Source: Paraburkholderia sp. BL25I1N1 (lineage in GTDB: Bacteria; Pseudomonadota; Gammaproteobacteria; Burkholderiales; Burkholderiaceae). From it: a stretch of 64,000 bases of DNA. Under the pieces are notes generated by a model, which saw nothing but the letters and a program-made list of their open reading frames with translations, made no database searches and had not been told where the DNA came from. The stretch lies in contig NZ_PVZB01000008.1 in the NCBI RefSeq assembly GCF_003002025.1, positions 124,001 through 188,000 on the forward strand, written 5' to 3'. This document shows, piece by piece, positions 17,963 to 27,425 of the stretch. Made by a program: the position numbers and the translations under genes. Within the stretch, counting starts at the first letter, position 1; each line of letters begins with the position of its first letter.

Positions 17963-18300
17963 CCAGCAACCGGCAACACTCCATTAAACGTGCGGCTCGG
18001 TTGTGATGCGGGCCTGCGTGTCTACGCGACCGTGTCGGTTAGCAACACGATTTCGACGTTGGCCTTGACGCCGGATTCGACCGCACAAGGCATCGGTTAC
18101 CAGATTCTTTACTCAGCGAACGCTATCGTCTTCGGACCCGATTCCGCCGCGGCTGGACATGCCAATCCGTTCGCGGTTACCGCGGGCCAGACAGACGGCG
18201 GCATCGTGGATCGTCCCTCACAGCACGTTGCTTCCGATCCGGGAACGTGAGCGTCGGTTCAGCGAATGCGAAGGCGACGCTCACCCTGTCGTATCAATGA
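17963..18300 (+). pseudogene. Degenerate fimbrial adhesin C-terminal fragment
   Basis: Reading from about 17966 gives NTPLNVRLGC, TLALTPDSTAQGIGYQILY and FGPDSAAAGHANPFAVTAG, clearly the pilin-like C-terminal domain of the upstream adhesins (LTPESSAQGVGLQIL). A frameshift near 18205-18215 moves the rest (SLTARCFRSGNVSVGSANAKATLTLSYQ in pieces) into another frame, ending at the stop 18298-18300 with the family ending LTLSYQ. No start codon or N-terminal half remains. Confidence 0.85.
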
Positions 18301-18748
18301 CTTCGTTGGCTCTATGCGGCTGGTCTCAATCGTCCGGTGGCGCTACGACGACGGCGTGAGCAACCTGCTCGTCACCCGGGCTTCGGCACCATTTCCCGCA
18401 TCTTTCCTGCTGAACGTCCACGCTTTTTTTCAGGCCTAGGAGTCTAGGACTGTTCTTAATTGAGCATGCGTGACTCGTCGCAAAAAAACCTTTGTGAACC
18501 CCGCGAAGCCATGCCAGGCATGGGAAAGCGTCGGCGTCGAGTTATTAACCGTATCTCAATAATTTAAGACTCGTCTGAGCGACTGCCAGAGCGCACTTTT
18601 TTAAGATTCTATTCATGGTGATCGAAGCTTCAGTGGATGCAAACACGGAGTCAAGCGAAAGCAACGATAACCGCAGCGGTTCGACGTGACGACACGAAGT
18701 GACCGCTGATTTCGAAACCTTCAATGAATTGAATCTCAGGAGCATTAA
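18301..18748 (+). promoter_or_regulatory. Upstream region of fimbrial cluster B
   Basis: 448 bp without a supported gene. It contains CCTAGGAGTCTAGGAC (18435-18450), related to the TAGGA/TCCTA elements before cluster A, and an AT-rich stretch around 18541-18610 (TTATTAACCGTATCTCAATAATTTAAG). Probably promoter and operator of pilin 2. Confidence 0.4.
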
Positions 18749-19318
18749 ATGAAACAACGTTTTATTTCCGGACTTTTCGTGGTTGCTGTCGGCGCAGTCG
18801 CCATGCTGTCGATGAAGGCCCATGCCGCGGACGGCACGATCACGTTCACCGGCAGCGTCTCCGACACGACCTGCTCGATCAACGGCGTGTCCTCCGGTAA
18901 CCCAGCCGATATCGCCGTCACGTTGCCGCCGGTTCCGGCAGGTGCGTTGGCATCGGCAAACGCAACAGCCGGCACGACTAGCGCCGGCGCCATCCAGATG
19001 AAGTTGACTGGCTGTTCCGGTGCTGCAACCAAGGCTGTCGCGCGCTTTGAAAACGGTCCGACGGTCGATCAGGCGAGCGGTTATCTGGTGAACCAGTCGA
19101 CGATCACCCCGTCACAGAACGTCGAAATCCGCTTGCTGAATGCGAACATGCAACCGATCAACATCCTCACCGGCGCCAACAACGACATCAGTGCCAACGG
19201 AGCACCCATCTCGGCAGGCAGCTCTACGGTGAACTACTTCGCTCAGTACTTTGCAACCGGCAAGGCGCAACCAGGCTCGGTGACGTCGTCGGTCCAGTAC
19301 ACGATGCAATATCAATAA
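18749..19318 (+). CDS. Major fimbrial subunit (type-1-like pilin), cluster B
   Basis: A 189-residue pilin paralogous to the one at 11268. Signal peptide to about residue 26 (MKAHA), mature start ADGTITFTGSVSDTTCSING, second cysteine in LTGCSGAATKAVARFENGPTVDQ, C-terminal strand VQYTMQYQ. CAGGAG lies 7 bases before the ATG. It is nearly collinear with pilin A, with most changes in the surface-exposed central part. It may be an antigenically distinct shaft protein of a second fimbria. Confidence 0.92.
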   Translation: MKQRFISGLFVVAVGAVAMLSMKAHAADGTITFTGSVSDTTCSINGVSSGNPADIAVTLPPVPAGALASANATAGTTSAGAIQMKLTGCSGAATKAVARFENGPTVDQASGYLVNQSTITPSQNVEIRLLNANMQPINILTGANNDISANGAPISAGSSTVNYFAQYFATGKAQPGSVTSSVQYTMQYQ

Positions 19319-19332
19319 GTAGCAAAGAAACG

Positions 19333-19357
19333 GCGTTTGTTGCGGCAAACGTCATTT
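19333..19357 (+). terminator. Weak terminator/attenuator after pilin B
   Basis: GCGTTTG-TTGCGG-CAAACGT stem-loop (one G-T pair) followed by CATTTTT, 15 bp after the pilin stop. It holds the same position as the strong attenuator in cluster A but is weaker. Confidence 0.55.
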
Positions 19358-19408
19358 TTATGGACTAGTTTTAAGATTAGTCGTCGTCAAGCTTGAAAAG
19401 GAACGGTG

Positions 19409-20152
19409 ATGAAAACGATACGTCGATGGATGACAGTGGCGGGTCTTGTTAGCGCGTTGTTCGCGGGCGCGGCGCACGCGAGCGTAACGATCGGCGGCAC
19501 GCGGGTCGTGTATCCGTTGGATCAGCGGGAAGTGACGGTCAAGCTTGACAACGATAGCCGCAACCCGTCGCTCGTGCAGGTGTGGATGGACGACGGCAAC
19601 GCCGACGCGAAGCCCGGCGAGTCCAAGGTGCCGTTCGTGATCACGCCGCCTATCTTCCGGATGGACCCGCAGAAGTCGCAGACGTTGCGAGTGATGTACA
19701 GCGGCGAAGCCTTGCCGCAGGACCGTGAGTCCATCTATTGGCTGAACGTTCTGGATATTCCGCCCAAAGCCGCGCACACCGCTGATGCCAATACGCTCCA
19801 GTTCGCATTCCGCACGCGGATCAAGGTCTTCGTGCGACCGCCGAAGCTGCCAGGCCGGCCCGAGGAGGCGCCGCGTCAACTCGACTGGAAGGTCGTCCCC
19901 GCGCCGGTCGGCAAAGGGCAGGCGCTAGCGGTGTCCAATCCGGGCGCTTACTACGTGTCGTTCAGCGCGATCGACGTAACGGCCGATGGTCACACCTACA
20001 AGAACGACAATGGCGGCATGGTCGCGCCGCACGGCACGCAGATCATTCCCGTGCCGCAGATGGCCGGCGTGCAGGCCAGCGCCAAAGTGCACTACGTTGC
20101 TATCAGCGACTTCGGCGGCCCGATTGAGGGCGATGCGACGCTGAGCCAATAA
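19409..20152 (+). CDS. Periplasmic fimbrial chaperone, cluster B
   Basis: A 247-residue PapD-type chaperone. Signal peptide to AAHA, then SVTIGGTRVVYPLDQREVTVK, nearly identical to the cluster A chaperone through the first Ig domain (FVITPPIFRMDPQKSQTLRVMY, ESIYWLNVLDIPPK). The second domain diverges more (LPGRPEEAPRQLDWKVVPAPVG), as expected if it fits a different subunit set. AAAGGA precedes the ATG by 7 bases; an in-frame GTG at 19406 is less likely. Confidence 0.92.
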   Translation: MKTIRRWMTVAGLVSALFAGAAHASVTIGGTRVVYPLDQREVTVKLDNDSRNPSLVQVWMDDGNADAKPGESKVPFVITPPIFRMDPQKSQTLRVMYSGEALPQDRESIYWLNVLDIPPKAAHTADANTLQFAFRTRIKVFVRPPKLPGRPEEAPRQLDWKVVPAPVGKGQALAVSNPGAYYVSFSAIDVTADGHTYKNDNGGMVAPHGTQIIPVPQMAGVQASAKVHYVAISDFGGPIEGDATLSQ

Positions 20153-20179
20153 CGCGAGGCTTGCCCTCGTGTCCTTCCA

Positions 20180-20198
20180 GGGCAGCTTCACGCTGCCC
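20180..20198. other. GC hairpin between chaperone and usher, cluster B
   Basis: GGGCAGC-TTCAC-GCTGCCC, a 7-bp perfect stem, no T-run, 28 bp after the chaperone stop. It corresponds in position to 12666-12684 in cluster A. Confidence 0.5.
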
Positions 20199-20292
20199 GA
20201 TCCCTTTCCAGTTCGAGCTTCTCCCTATCGCGCAAGCCGCGATACGCGTCAACGCGCGCGGCCTCATTTCCTTATCTCGTAATTCAGAGCCG

Positions 20293-20307
20293 TCCTAGGG
20301 ATTCCTA
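20293..20307. promoter_or_regulatory. TAGG-N4-CCTA inverted repeat before usher B
   Basis: TCCTAGGGATTCCTA contains TAGG-GATT-CCTA. A copy of TATCTCGTAA lies on each side (about 20274 and 20306). Related to the motifs before both pilin genes. Confidence 0.4.
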
Positions 20308-20378
20308 TCTCGTAAATCCATAACATCGACTTGTACCTCATCAAGAGGCCGAAGTTTTCTGCAAGCGGTGTTACGGAC

Positions 20379-22990
20379 ATGAAATCCTCGCGTCAAATCC
20401 AATCGAATTCTCACTTCAACGACGATCACGGTTCGTTCGGTCTCAAGCCGGTCACTGCCGTCGTGCTGTCGGTCTTTGCGGCGTTGGGTTATATGGCGCA
20501 GGAAAGTGCCAGCGCGAAGGATGCAACTCAAGCATCCAGTGCCGTCACGTTCGACACGACGTTCCTGCAGACCGACGCGAAACAGACCGTCGATGTCTCG
20601 CGCTTTGCGCGCGGCAACATCGTGTCGCCCGGCGTGTATTCCGTCGACGTGTTGATCAACGACGTGCGCGTTGCCCACGACAACGTGCGCTTCGTCGCGG
20701 CGCGAGATGGCGAGAGCGCGCGTGCGTGCTTCGATCGCAAGACGCTCGAAGGCTATGGCATCGATTTCGCGAAGGTTGACGCCGAGCACAAGGACGGCGC
20801 CACGAAGTCCACGGCGAGCGATTGCATCGACGTTGCGGCGACCGTCCCTGAGGCGAGTATCGAGTTCGACTTCAGCGAGCAGAAGCTCGCGATCACCGTC
20901 CCGCAGAAATACATGCGCAACTCGGCACGCGGTTATGTGTCGCCCGAGCTATGGGAGAACGGCGTGAACGCGGGCTTTCTCAGCTACAACGCGAACGCCT
21001 ATCAGTCGAACAGCAACGGCACGCATTCGACGCAGGAGTATCTCGGCCTGAACGCCGGCGTGAACATCGGCGCGTGGCACTTCCGTCACCAGTCGTCAGT
21101 ATCGGCGGCGACGGGTCAGGCGACGCAGTTCGACAACATCGCCACTTACGTGCAACACGATGTCGCGAAGCTGCGCTCGCAGGTGACGCTCGGCGATGCG
21201 CAAACGACGGGTGACGTATTCGACAGCGTGTCGTTTCGCGGCGCCCAGATCGCAACCGATGACCGCATGTTGCCGGAATCGCTGCGCGGTTACGCGCCGA
21301 TCGTACGCGGCACGGCGGATAGCAATGCGCGCGTGACGGTGCGGCAGAACGGTCAGGTGATCTACGAGACGAGCGTGTCGCCCCGGGTCCGTTCGAGATC
21401 AAGGATCTGTACGCAACCGGCTATGGCGGCAATCTCGATGTGACCGTCACCGAGGCGGACGGCCGCACGAAGAGCTTCACCGTGCCCTACGCAGCGGTGG
21501 CACAGTCGCTGCGGCCGGGCACGACGCGTTTTGCGGTGACGGCCGGCCAGTTGCGCGACGAGTCATTGCAAACGAAACCTGCTTTCACCCAGTTCACGAT
21601 GCAGCGCGGCCTGACCAATCTGGTCACGCTGTATGGTGGCGCAATTGCATCGAGTGGATACATGGCCGCCAACATGGGTGCGGCATTCAACACGAAGTAC
21701 GGCGCGATCGCCACCGATATCACGGCCGCGCGCACCGACGTGCCCGGCCACGAATCGCTGCATGGCAATAGTTTGCATATCGGCTACAGTAAATTCATCG
21801 ATCCGACTTCGACGAATATCGCGCTGGGCGCTTACCGCTTTTCCGACTCGGGCTACTTGAACTTCGCGGACGCCGCTTCATTGCGCGACCTCGCGGAGCA
21901 CGGCCGTAACGCGAACGCAGCCGACCGCCAACGCGGCCGCCTGCAATTGACGGTGAATCAGAGCCTGAGCAATAACCACGGTTCGGTGTTTTTGACGGCG
22001 TCGTCGCAGCATTACTGGAACCGGCCCGGCAGCGATGTGTTCTATCAGGCCGGCTATTCGAACGGCTTCAAGTTCGGCACATACAGCGTGACGGCGGGCC
22101 GCACGCGCAACTCGGACGGCACGTTGTCGAACGAGATCATGCTCAGCACGACGATTCCGCTTGGCCACACGCCGCACGCACCGGTGCTGACGACGAACCT
22201 GAACGCGGGTAACGGCGCAGCCACGATGCAGGCGAATATCAGCGGATCGGCGGGCGACCACAACCAGTACTCGTACAACGCGTATGGGACGGCTGGGCAG
22301 GGTTCGTCGTCGGGGGCGAATGTGAACGGCGGTGTGAGCGGCGTGTATCGCGCGCCTTATGCGCAGATGACGGCGTCGGCGAGCGCGGGAGCCAACTCGG
22401 CGCAGGTGTCGGCAGGCGTGAGCGGCTCGATCGTCGCGCACCCGGGCGGCGTGACGTTCTCGCAGACGGTCGGCGATACGTTCGGCATCGTCGAAGCGCC
22501 GGGTGCGGCGGGCGCGACGGTGTCGAGCGCGACGGGGGTGAAGGTCGATCGTCGTGGCTATGCCGTGGTGCCGTACCTGACGCCGTATGGCATGAATACG
22601 GTGGATATCGATCCGAAGGGCTCATCGACCGATGTGGAGTTCCAGTCGACGTCCGAGCATGCGGTGCCGCGGCTGGGGTCGGTTGTGATGCTGAAGTACA
22701 AGACGGTGACGGGGCGGGCGGCGCTGATTCGCGCGCCGCGGCTGGGTGGTGAAGTATTGCCGTTCGGCGCGGATGTGCTTGATGGCAATGGCAATCATGT
22801 CGGTGTGGTTGCGCAGGATAGCCGGATTTTTGCGCGCGGCCTTGAGGATAAGGGGACGTTGACTGTCAAGCTGGACGAAGTGGCGGGACGCGAGTGCCGG
22901 ATTGAGTACATGTTGCCGAAGTCGGCAGCCAGAACGGATGCAGCATATGCGTCGGTAGAAAGCCACTGTCTTTCGGTCGCGACAGACTAA
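20379..22990 (+). pseudogene. Outer-membrane fimbrial usher, cluster B, broken by one frameshift
   Basis: Paralogue of the usher at 12779, collinear over its whole length. The frame from 20379 (MKSSRQIQSN) runs through the N-domain and plug to YETSVSP. It shifts at CCCCGGG (21381-21387), where usher A encodes SPGPFEI, and goes out of frame to a stop at 21443. The remaining two-thirds continue in the -1 frame to 22990 (FEIKDLYATGYGG resumes at once, then intact barrel and C-terminal domains). Relative to usher A two extra bases (or one missing) lie in the C/G run. No other damage is visible, so the lesion is recent, a phase switch or a sequence error. An internal ATG at 21440 would give only a barrel fragment without signal peptide. 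Confidence 0.85.
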
Positions 22991-23203
22991 CAGACGCAAG
23001 AGGTTAATAGCAGTTGATCCTGAGGTGGGACCAGTAAGAGGGGCATCTACTATGCATGCCAGGCATTCGCAGTGTCGCTCGATGGGTCCGCGAGAGGATG
23101 AGGTCAATTCTGACCGAAGTGGGGCTATATGGTGGCTAGAATGCAGGAGCGGTACCCGTCGGCAGTGGCAAATTATCAGGAACTCGCTTGAAGGAGGCGT
23201 GCG

Positions 23204-24253
23204 ATGCAAACTGTCCGTCATTTAGAAGCTACCAGAACCGGTTCGGTTAGAACATCTGCGGTGACTGGCTTTATGAGTCGACATTTGAGGTCACTGACGA
23301 TTGCGACCGCCTGGGCGTTGCTTCTGTCAGGCATGTGCGCATCAGAGGCGAAAGCCGACTGCTCGTGGTTGAACGGCGAGACCACCGAAAATTACACGTT
23401 TAATATTCCAACCCTGAGTATCTCGCGTGACGCCGCCGTCGGCACCGTCGTTTATGCGGCCCCTGTCCAGCCCGCAAATCCGCCGAGCGCTAACTTTGCG
23501 ACATGTTCGGGAAATGTACCGGCTAATCGCACTGTCACCGGTGGTGCGCAGGTGTCCGCCAATCCCTATACGTTTGCGACCAACGTACCTGGTATCGGCA
23601 TACAATTTTTTGACGAATACGGCGGCGCGAGACGCTTCTGGGGAGCCGGTAGTCAGGAAATCTACAATGGACAGTGGACGTGGGGCGGAACGATGTTGGG
23701 CGTTCAAGTGGTGATTACCGGCCAGGTAGCTACCGGCACGATCAGCGGCGCGTTGGTTGGCACGTTCAAGCTCGGCTCGTTGACCGTGGCAAATCTTAGA
23801 GTAACGTCTGCCAGCGTCACGGCCTCCACCTGTAGTGTGGCCACCCAAGCTTTGGCCGTGACATTGCCGACCGTCAGTCCGAGCGCTTTCCAAAACGTTG
23901 GCTCAACGGCCGGTTCGCAGCCCGTTTCAATCAGCCTTAACTGCGGCGCGTCGAACGCAAGGGTGTACATAACGCTAACAGACAACACATCGCCTACCAA
24001 CACGTCAAGCATCCTGTCGCTCAAGCCGGGATCAAGTGCTCAAGGTGTTGGATTGCAGATCCTGAGCGGCGGAATCCCTGTAAATTTCGGTGTTGATTCT
24101 GCGGCTGCCGGCAATCTCAACCAGTGGTTTGTCGGTACGGCAAGTGGTGGTTCAATGAACATCCCGCTGACAGTCCGCTACATCAAGACAAGTACGCCTG
24201 TGAGTGCGGGGACTGTGGGCGGCGTGGCTACTTTTACGATGTCATATCAGTAG
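23204..24253 (+). CDS. Fimbrial adhesin, cluster B
   Basis: A 349-residue two-domain tip subunit. A long signal region (hydrophobic LTIATAWALLLSGMCASEAKA around residues 30-51) is followed by DCSWLNGETTENYTF. The N-terminal domain includes WGAGSQEIYNGQWTWGG. The C-terminal pilin-type domain includes TASTCSVATQALAVTLPTV and ends ATFTMSYQ. AAGGAGG, 7 bases before ATG 23204, fixes the start; another ATG at 23273 is an alternative. It lies 213 bp after usher B. Its close copy at 15434 carries an usher relic instead of a normal leader. Confidence 0.9.
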   Translation: MQTVRHLEATRTGSVRTSAVTGFMSRHLRSLTIATAWALLLSGMCASEAKADCSWLNGETTENYTFNIPTLSISRDAAVGTVVYAAPVQPANPPSANFATCSGNVPANRTVTGGAQVSANPYTFATNVPGIGIQFFDEYGGARRFWGAGSQEIYNGQWTWGGTMLGVQVVITGQVATGTISGALVGTFKLGSLTVANLRVTSASVTASTCSVATQALAVTLPTVSPSAFQNVGSTAGSQPVSISLNCGASNARVYITLTDNTSPTNTSSILSLKPGSSAQGVGLQILSGGIPVNFGVDSAAAGNLNQWFVGTASGGSMNIPLTVRYIKTSTPVSAGTVGGVATFTMSYQ

Positions 24254-24440
24254 CTCGGCGTTGTTACGGACATCCGGGCGAATATTTGCTTTTAATACTT
24301 GTGTCGAATGACGTGTATCATCGCCACTTCCTTGGGGTTTTGCCGGCTGCGACGCCCCCGTCCTACCCCAATAATTCGGCAAGCGGCGATCAGGGTGTTC
24401 CCAGAACGCGAGTGTTTGCCACGGCCTTTTTCAGCAACCG

Positions 24441-26042
24441 ATGTCAGTCTCCGAACTCAAACGCCGCCGCACGTTCGCGGTCATTTCCCACCCGGACGCG
24501 GGTAAGACCACGCTCACGGAAAAGCTCCTGCTGTTCTCGGGCGCGATCCAGATCGCCGGCACCGTGAAGGGCCGCAAGAGCAACCGCTACGCAACGTCCG
24601 ACTGGATGGAAATCGAAAAGCAGCGGGGCATTTCGGTGGCGAGCTCGGTGATGCAGTTCGAGTACGGCGACGCCGTCATCAACCTGCTCGACACGCCGGG
24701 CCACGAAGACTTCTCCGAAGATACGTACCGCGTGCTGACCGCGGTCGACGCCGCCGTCATGGTGATCGACGGCGCGAACGGCGTCGAAGCGCAAACGCTC
24801 AAGCTGCTCGAAGTCTGCCGCAGCCGCAAGACGCCGATCGTCACCTTCATCAACAAGCTCGACCGCGAAGTGCGCGAGCCGCTCGAACTGCTCGACGAAA
24901 TCGAGCAGCATCTGGGCGTCGCCGCCGTGCCGTTCACGTGGCCGATCGGCATGGGCAAGGACTTCCAGGGCGTCTACGATATTCAGCGCGATCAGGTGCG
25001 CATTTTCCGCGCGGGACAGGATAAGGCCGGCGGCGAAGTGGAAACGCTGCAAGCGCCGAGCGACGAAGAAGGCGAGCGCCGCTTCGGCCACGCCTGGATC
25101 AAGGCGAAGGAAGAGATCGATCTGATCTCCGGCGCGTCGCCTGATTTCCATCGCGAGCAGTTCCTTGCCGGTCAGCAATCGCCGGTGCTGTTCGGCTCGG
25201 CGATCAACAACTTCGGCGTGAAGGAAATTCTCGACGCGCTGGTCGACCTGGCGCCGCCGCCGTCCATGCGCATGACCGTGCAGCGTCCGGTCATGCCGGA
25301 CGAGCCGAAATTCACCGGCGTCGTGTTCAAGGTGCAGGCGAACATGGATCTGGCGCACCGCGACCGCGTGGCGTTTATCCGCGTGTGTTCGGGGCATTTC
25401 GAACGCGGCATGGCCGTGAAGGTGACGCGCACGAACAAGACTTTCCGTGCCAATAACGTGGTGACGTTCCTGTCGCAACGTCGTGAGACGGTGAGCGAGG
25501 CGTATCCGGGCGACATCATCGGTATTCCGAATCATGGCACGCTGAGTCTCGGCGATACGCTGACCGAAGGCGAGCAGTTGCAATTCGTCGGCCTGCCGTT
25601 TTTCGCGCCGGAAATTTTCCAGACCGTCGAAGTGGTCGATCCGATGCGCGCCAAGCAGCTCGGCGAGGCGCTCAAGCAACTCGGCGAAGAAGGCGCGATC
25701 CAGGTGTTCCGTCCTGAAGTGGGCGGCCTCATGATTCTCGGCGCGGTCGGTCAACTGCAGTTCGAAGTGGTGTCGCACCGTTTGTCGACGGAATACAAGG
25801 TCGACGTGCGCATGGCCCCGGCGCGCTACCGCATGTCACGCTGGGTAACTTGCGACGACGCAGCCGAACTGCGCCGCTTCACCGATTCGTACGCGGCGCG
25901 CATCGCGCTCGACGCTTCCGACGCACCGACGTATCTGGCTTCGCACGTGTCGGAGATCGAAGTCGCGCAGAAGGCGTGGCCGAAGATCGTGTTCAACGAG
26001 TTGCGCGAGCACTCGGGCGCGCCGTTCAAAAAGGCGATGTAA
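24441..26042 (+). CDS. prfC: Peptide chain release factor 3
   Basis: A 533-residue translational GTPase that recycles RF1/RF2 from the ribosome. G1 is SHPDAGKTTLTEKLL (about residues 16-30), the switch I region contains QRGISVASSVMQF, G3 is DTPGHEDF and G4 is NKLDRE. Domains II and III are complete, ending KKAM. Length and sequence are typical of the family. The ATG has no strong ribosome binding site. Housekeeping gene marking the end of the fimbrial block, followed by a terminator. Confidence 0.97.
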   Translation: MSVSELKRRRTFAVISHPDAGKTTLTEKLLLFSGAIQIAGTVKGRKSNRYATSDWMEIEKQRGISVASSVMQFEYGDAVINLLDTPGHEDFSEDTYRVLTAVDAAVMVIDGANGVEAQTLKLLEVCRSRKTPIVTFINKLDREVREPLELLDEIEQHLGVAAVPFTWPIGMGKDFQGVYDIQRDQVRIFRAGQDKAGGEVETLQAPSDEEGERRFGHAWIKAKEEIDLISGASPDFHREQFLAGQQSPVLFGSAINNFGVKEILDALVDLAPPPSMRMTVQRPVMPDEPKFTGVVFKVQANMDLAHRDRVAFIRVCSGHFERGMAVKVTRTNKTFRANNVVTFLSQRRETVSEAYPGDIIGIPNHGTLSLGDTLTEGEQLQFVGLPFFAPEIFQTVEVVDPMRAKQLGEALKQLGEEGAIQVFRPEVGGLMILGAVGQLQFEVVSHRLSTEYKVDVRMAPARYRMSRWVTCDDAAELRRFTDSYAARIALDASDAPTYLASHVSEIEVAQKAWPKIVFNELREHSGAPFKKAM

Positions 26043-26098
26043 GTTCGCCGCACTGGTTTCGACCGAAAAACAAATCAAGGCAACGCAACGCAAATCGG

Positions 26099-26126
26099 AA
26101 GGCCCCGTCAAAAACGGGGCCTTCTG
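26099..26126 (+). terminator. Terminator after prfC
   Basis: AAGGCCCCGT-CAAAA-ACGGGGCCTT, a perfect 10-bp stem. Stem-flanking A/T runs make it usable from both sides, between convergent prfC and the LysR gene. Confidence 0.8.
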
Positions 26127-26165
26127 CATTAACGCCCGTGCCTTTGCCGCCAGGAGCATCAACGC

Positions 26166-27035
26166 TCACCCCAGCTTCAACACCTCTTCCCGCATCCACC
26201 CGGCCAGCGCCTGCACATGTTCCAGCCCGACATGCCGCTGGGGAATATCGAGCCAGTAACCAAACGGCCCGCTCACCTCGACGTCGGAAAACTGCGCGAG
26301 ACTGCCGTCCGCCAGTTCCTCGACGATCATGTTCCGGTCGACGATCGCCAGCCCCGCGCCCTTACTCGCCGCGCGAATCGCCTGTTCCAGCGTCGAGAAC
26401 TCGATGCCATTGTCCGCGTAACGCGCGGGCATGCCCGCCTTGGCCAGCCAGTTCGGCCACAATTCGAGCCGGGCGTCGTTGTGCAGCACATGGAGCGCCG
26501 GCATGCGTTCGAGCAGCGCGTCGAGCGGTTGGCCGAGCAGGCGCGGCGCGCCCACGAGCACGTGGCGCTCCATCATCAGCAATTCGGAGTGCGCGTCCGG
26601 CAGCGCCTGGCGGCCGAAGCGAATCTGGCAGTGAAGGTCGCCGTTCGCCTCGGTACGAACGGACAGTTCGACGTCGGGTAATTCCACCGCGAGCGAACCC
26701 AGCCGCGGCGAAAACCATTGCGTGGCGAAAGTGGGCGGCAGAGCGAGCACGAGGCGCCGTCGCCCTTTGGCTGCCGTGATTTGACGAAAGCCGCGCTCGA
26801 TCGTATCGAAGGCTTCGGACAGGCAGGGCAGCAATTGCAGGCCCGCTTGCGTCAGACGAATGCCCTTGTGGTCGCGCTCGAACAGTTTCGCGCCCAGCGA
26901 TTCTTCGAGCAGCTTGATTTGCCGGCTCACGGCGCCTTGGGTCACGCACAGCGCAATGGCGGCGCGGTTAAAGCTCATGTGCCGGGCCGTCTCTTCGAAG
27001 AAGCGCAACGCGATCAGCGATGGCAAGCGCCGCAT
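26166..27035 (-). CDS. LysR-family transcriptional regulator (GcvA-like)
   Basis: A 289-residue regulator. The N-terminal winged helix-turn-helix (about residues 5-65) reads FFEETARHMSFNRAAIALCVTQGAVSRQIKLLEE, and the MRRLPSLIALRFFEE start is typical of the GcvA/AmpR subgroup. An effector-binding domain (residues about 90-285) follows. It is divergent from the CoA-ligase/GNAT gene with 390 bp between, so it may control that gene; the effector is unknown. Confidence 0.88.
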   Translation of the reverse strand: MRRLPSLIALRFFEETARHMSFNRAAIALCVTQGAVSRQIKLLEESLGAKLFERDHKGIRLTQAGLQLLPCLSEAFDTIERGFRQITAAKGRRRLVLALPPTFATQWFSPRLGSLAVELPDVELSVRTEANGDLHCQIRFGRQALPDAHSELLMMERHVLVGAPRLLGQPLDALLERMPALHVLHNDARLELWPNWLAKAGMPARYADNGIEFSTLEQAIRAASKGAGLAIVDRNMIVEELADGSLAQFSDVEVSGPFGYWLDIPQRHVGLEHVQALAGWMREEVLKLG

Positions 27036-27425
27036 AAATCACCTTCTGTTACTTTTAATCGTGCGCGATCCGGCCGGCGAGAGGGTCGGGCTGCGAACTG
27101 TAGTTGTGCTGCACCATTAGCCGTGCGTTGTCCCCAAACGAATCACTTTTGGCGCGTCTCCGGCGCACGCGATTCGAACCGCCATCGGCCAGCAATTTTT
27201 CAAGGCAAACCGCCATTCTGGCGGCTGGAAGATTGTCGCATTGGCGCTCGTTGTTTGTTTGATCTCGATAACAAAAATCCCCGGTGCGCCTTGGACTGCC
27301 GGCCGCGATCGGCTGCCGGCCGGGCGCTGAAGGAGAAGCGCCGCGCGAACGCTCAACTTCGCCTATGCTGACGAAGACGCGTGCCTGGCCACGGAGCCGG
27401 CTCGCTTACCTGCCCCGGAGCGCCT
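27036..27425. other. Divergent intergenic region
   Basis: 390 bp between the LysR gene and the CoA-ligase/GNAT gene. No gene is supported. A LysR-type site could lie here, but I could not pick one convincing T-N11-A palindrome by eye. Confidence 0.35.

Noticed and set aside
21381..21387. Programmed -1 frameshifting at CCCCGGG in usher B
   Set aside because: The run does not form a canonical X-XXY-YYZ slippery site in the reading frame, and the paralogous usher reads through without it; mutation, slippage or sequence error is simpler.
11100..24300. Insertion sequences causing the fimbrial rearrangements
   Set aside because: No transposase frame, terminal inverted repeats or target-site duplications were seen; relics look like homologous recombination or deletion.
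24444..25778. A 444-codon open frame on the minus strand opposite prfC
   Set aside because: Shadow of the GC-rich prfC codon pattern; no ribosome binding site or recognisable domain.
27381..27425. Upstream GTG start for the CoA-ligase/GNAT protein
   Set aside because: The added 15 residues lack family character, while GTG 27426 has CGGAG at proper distance.
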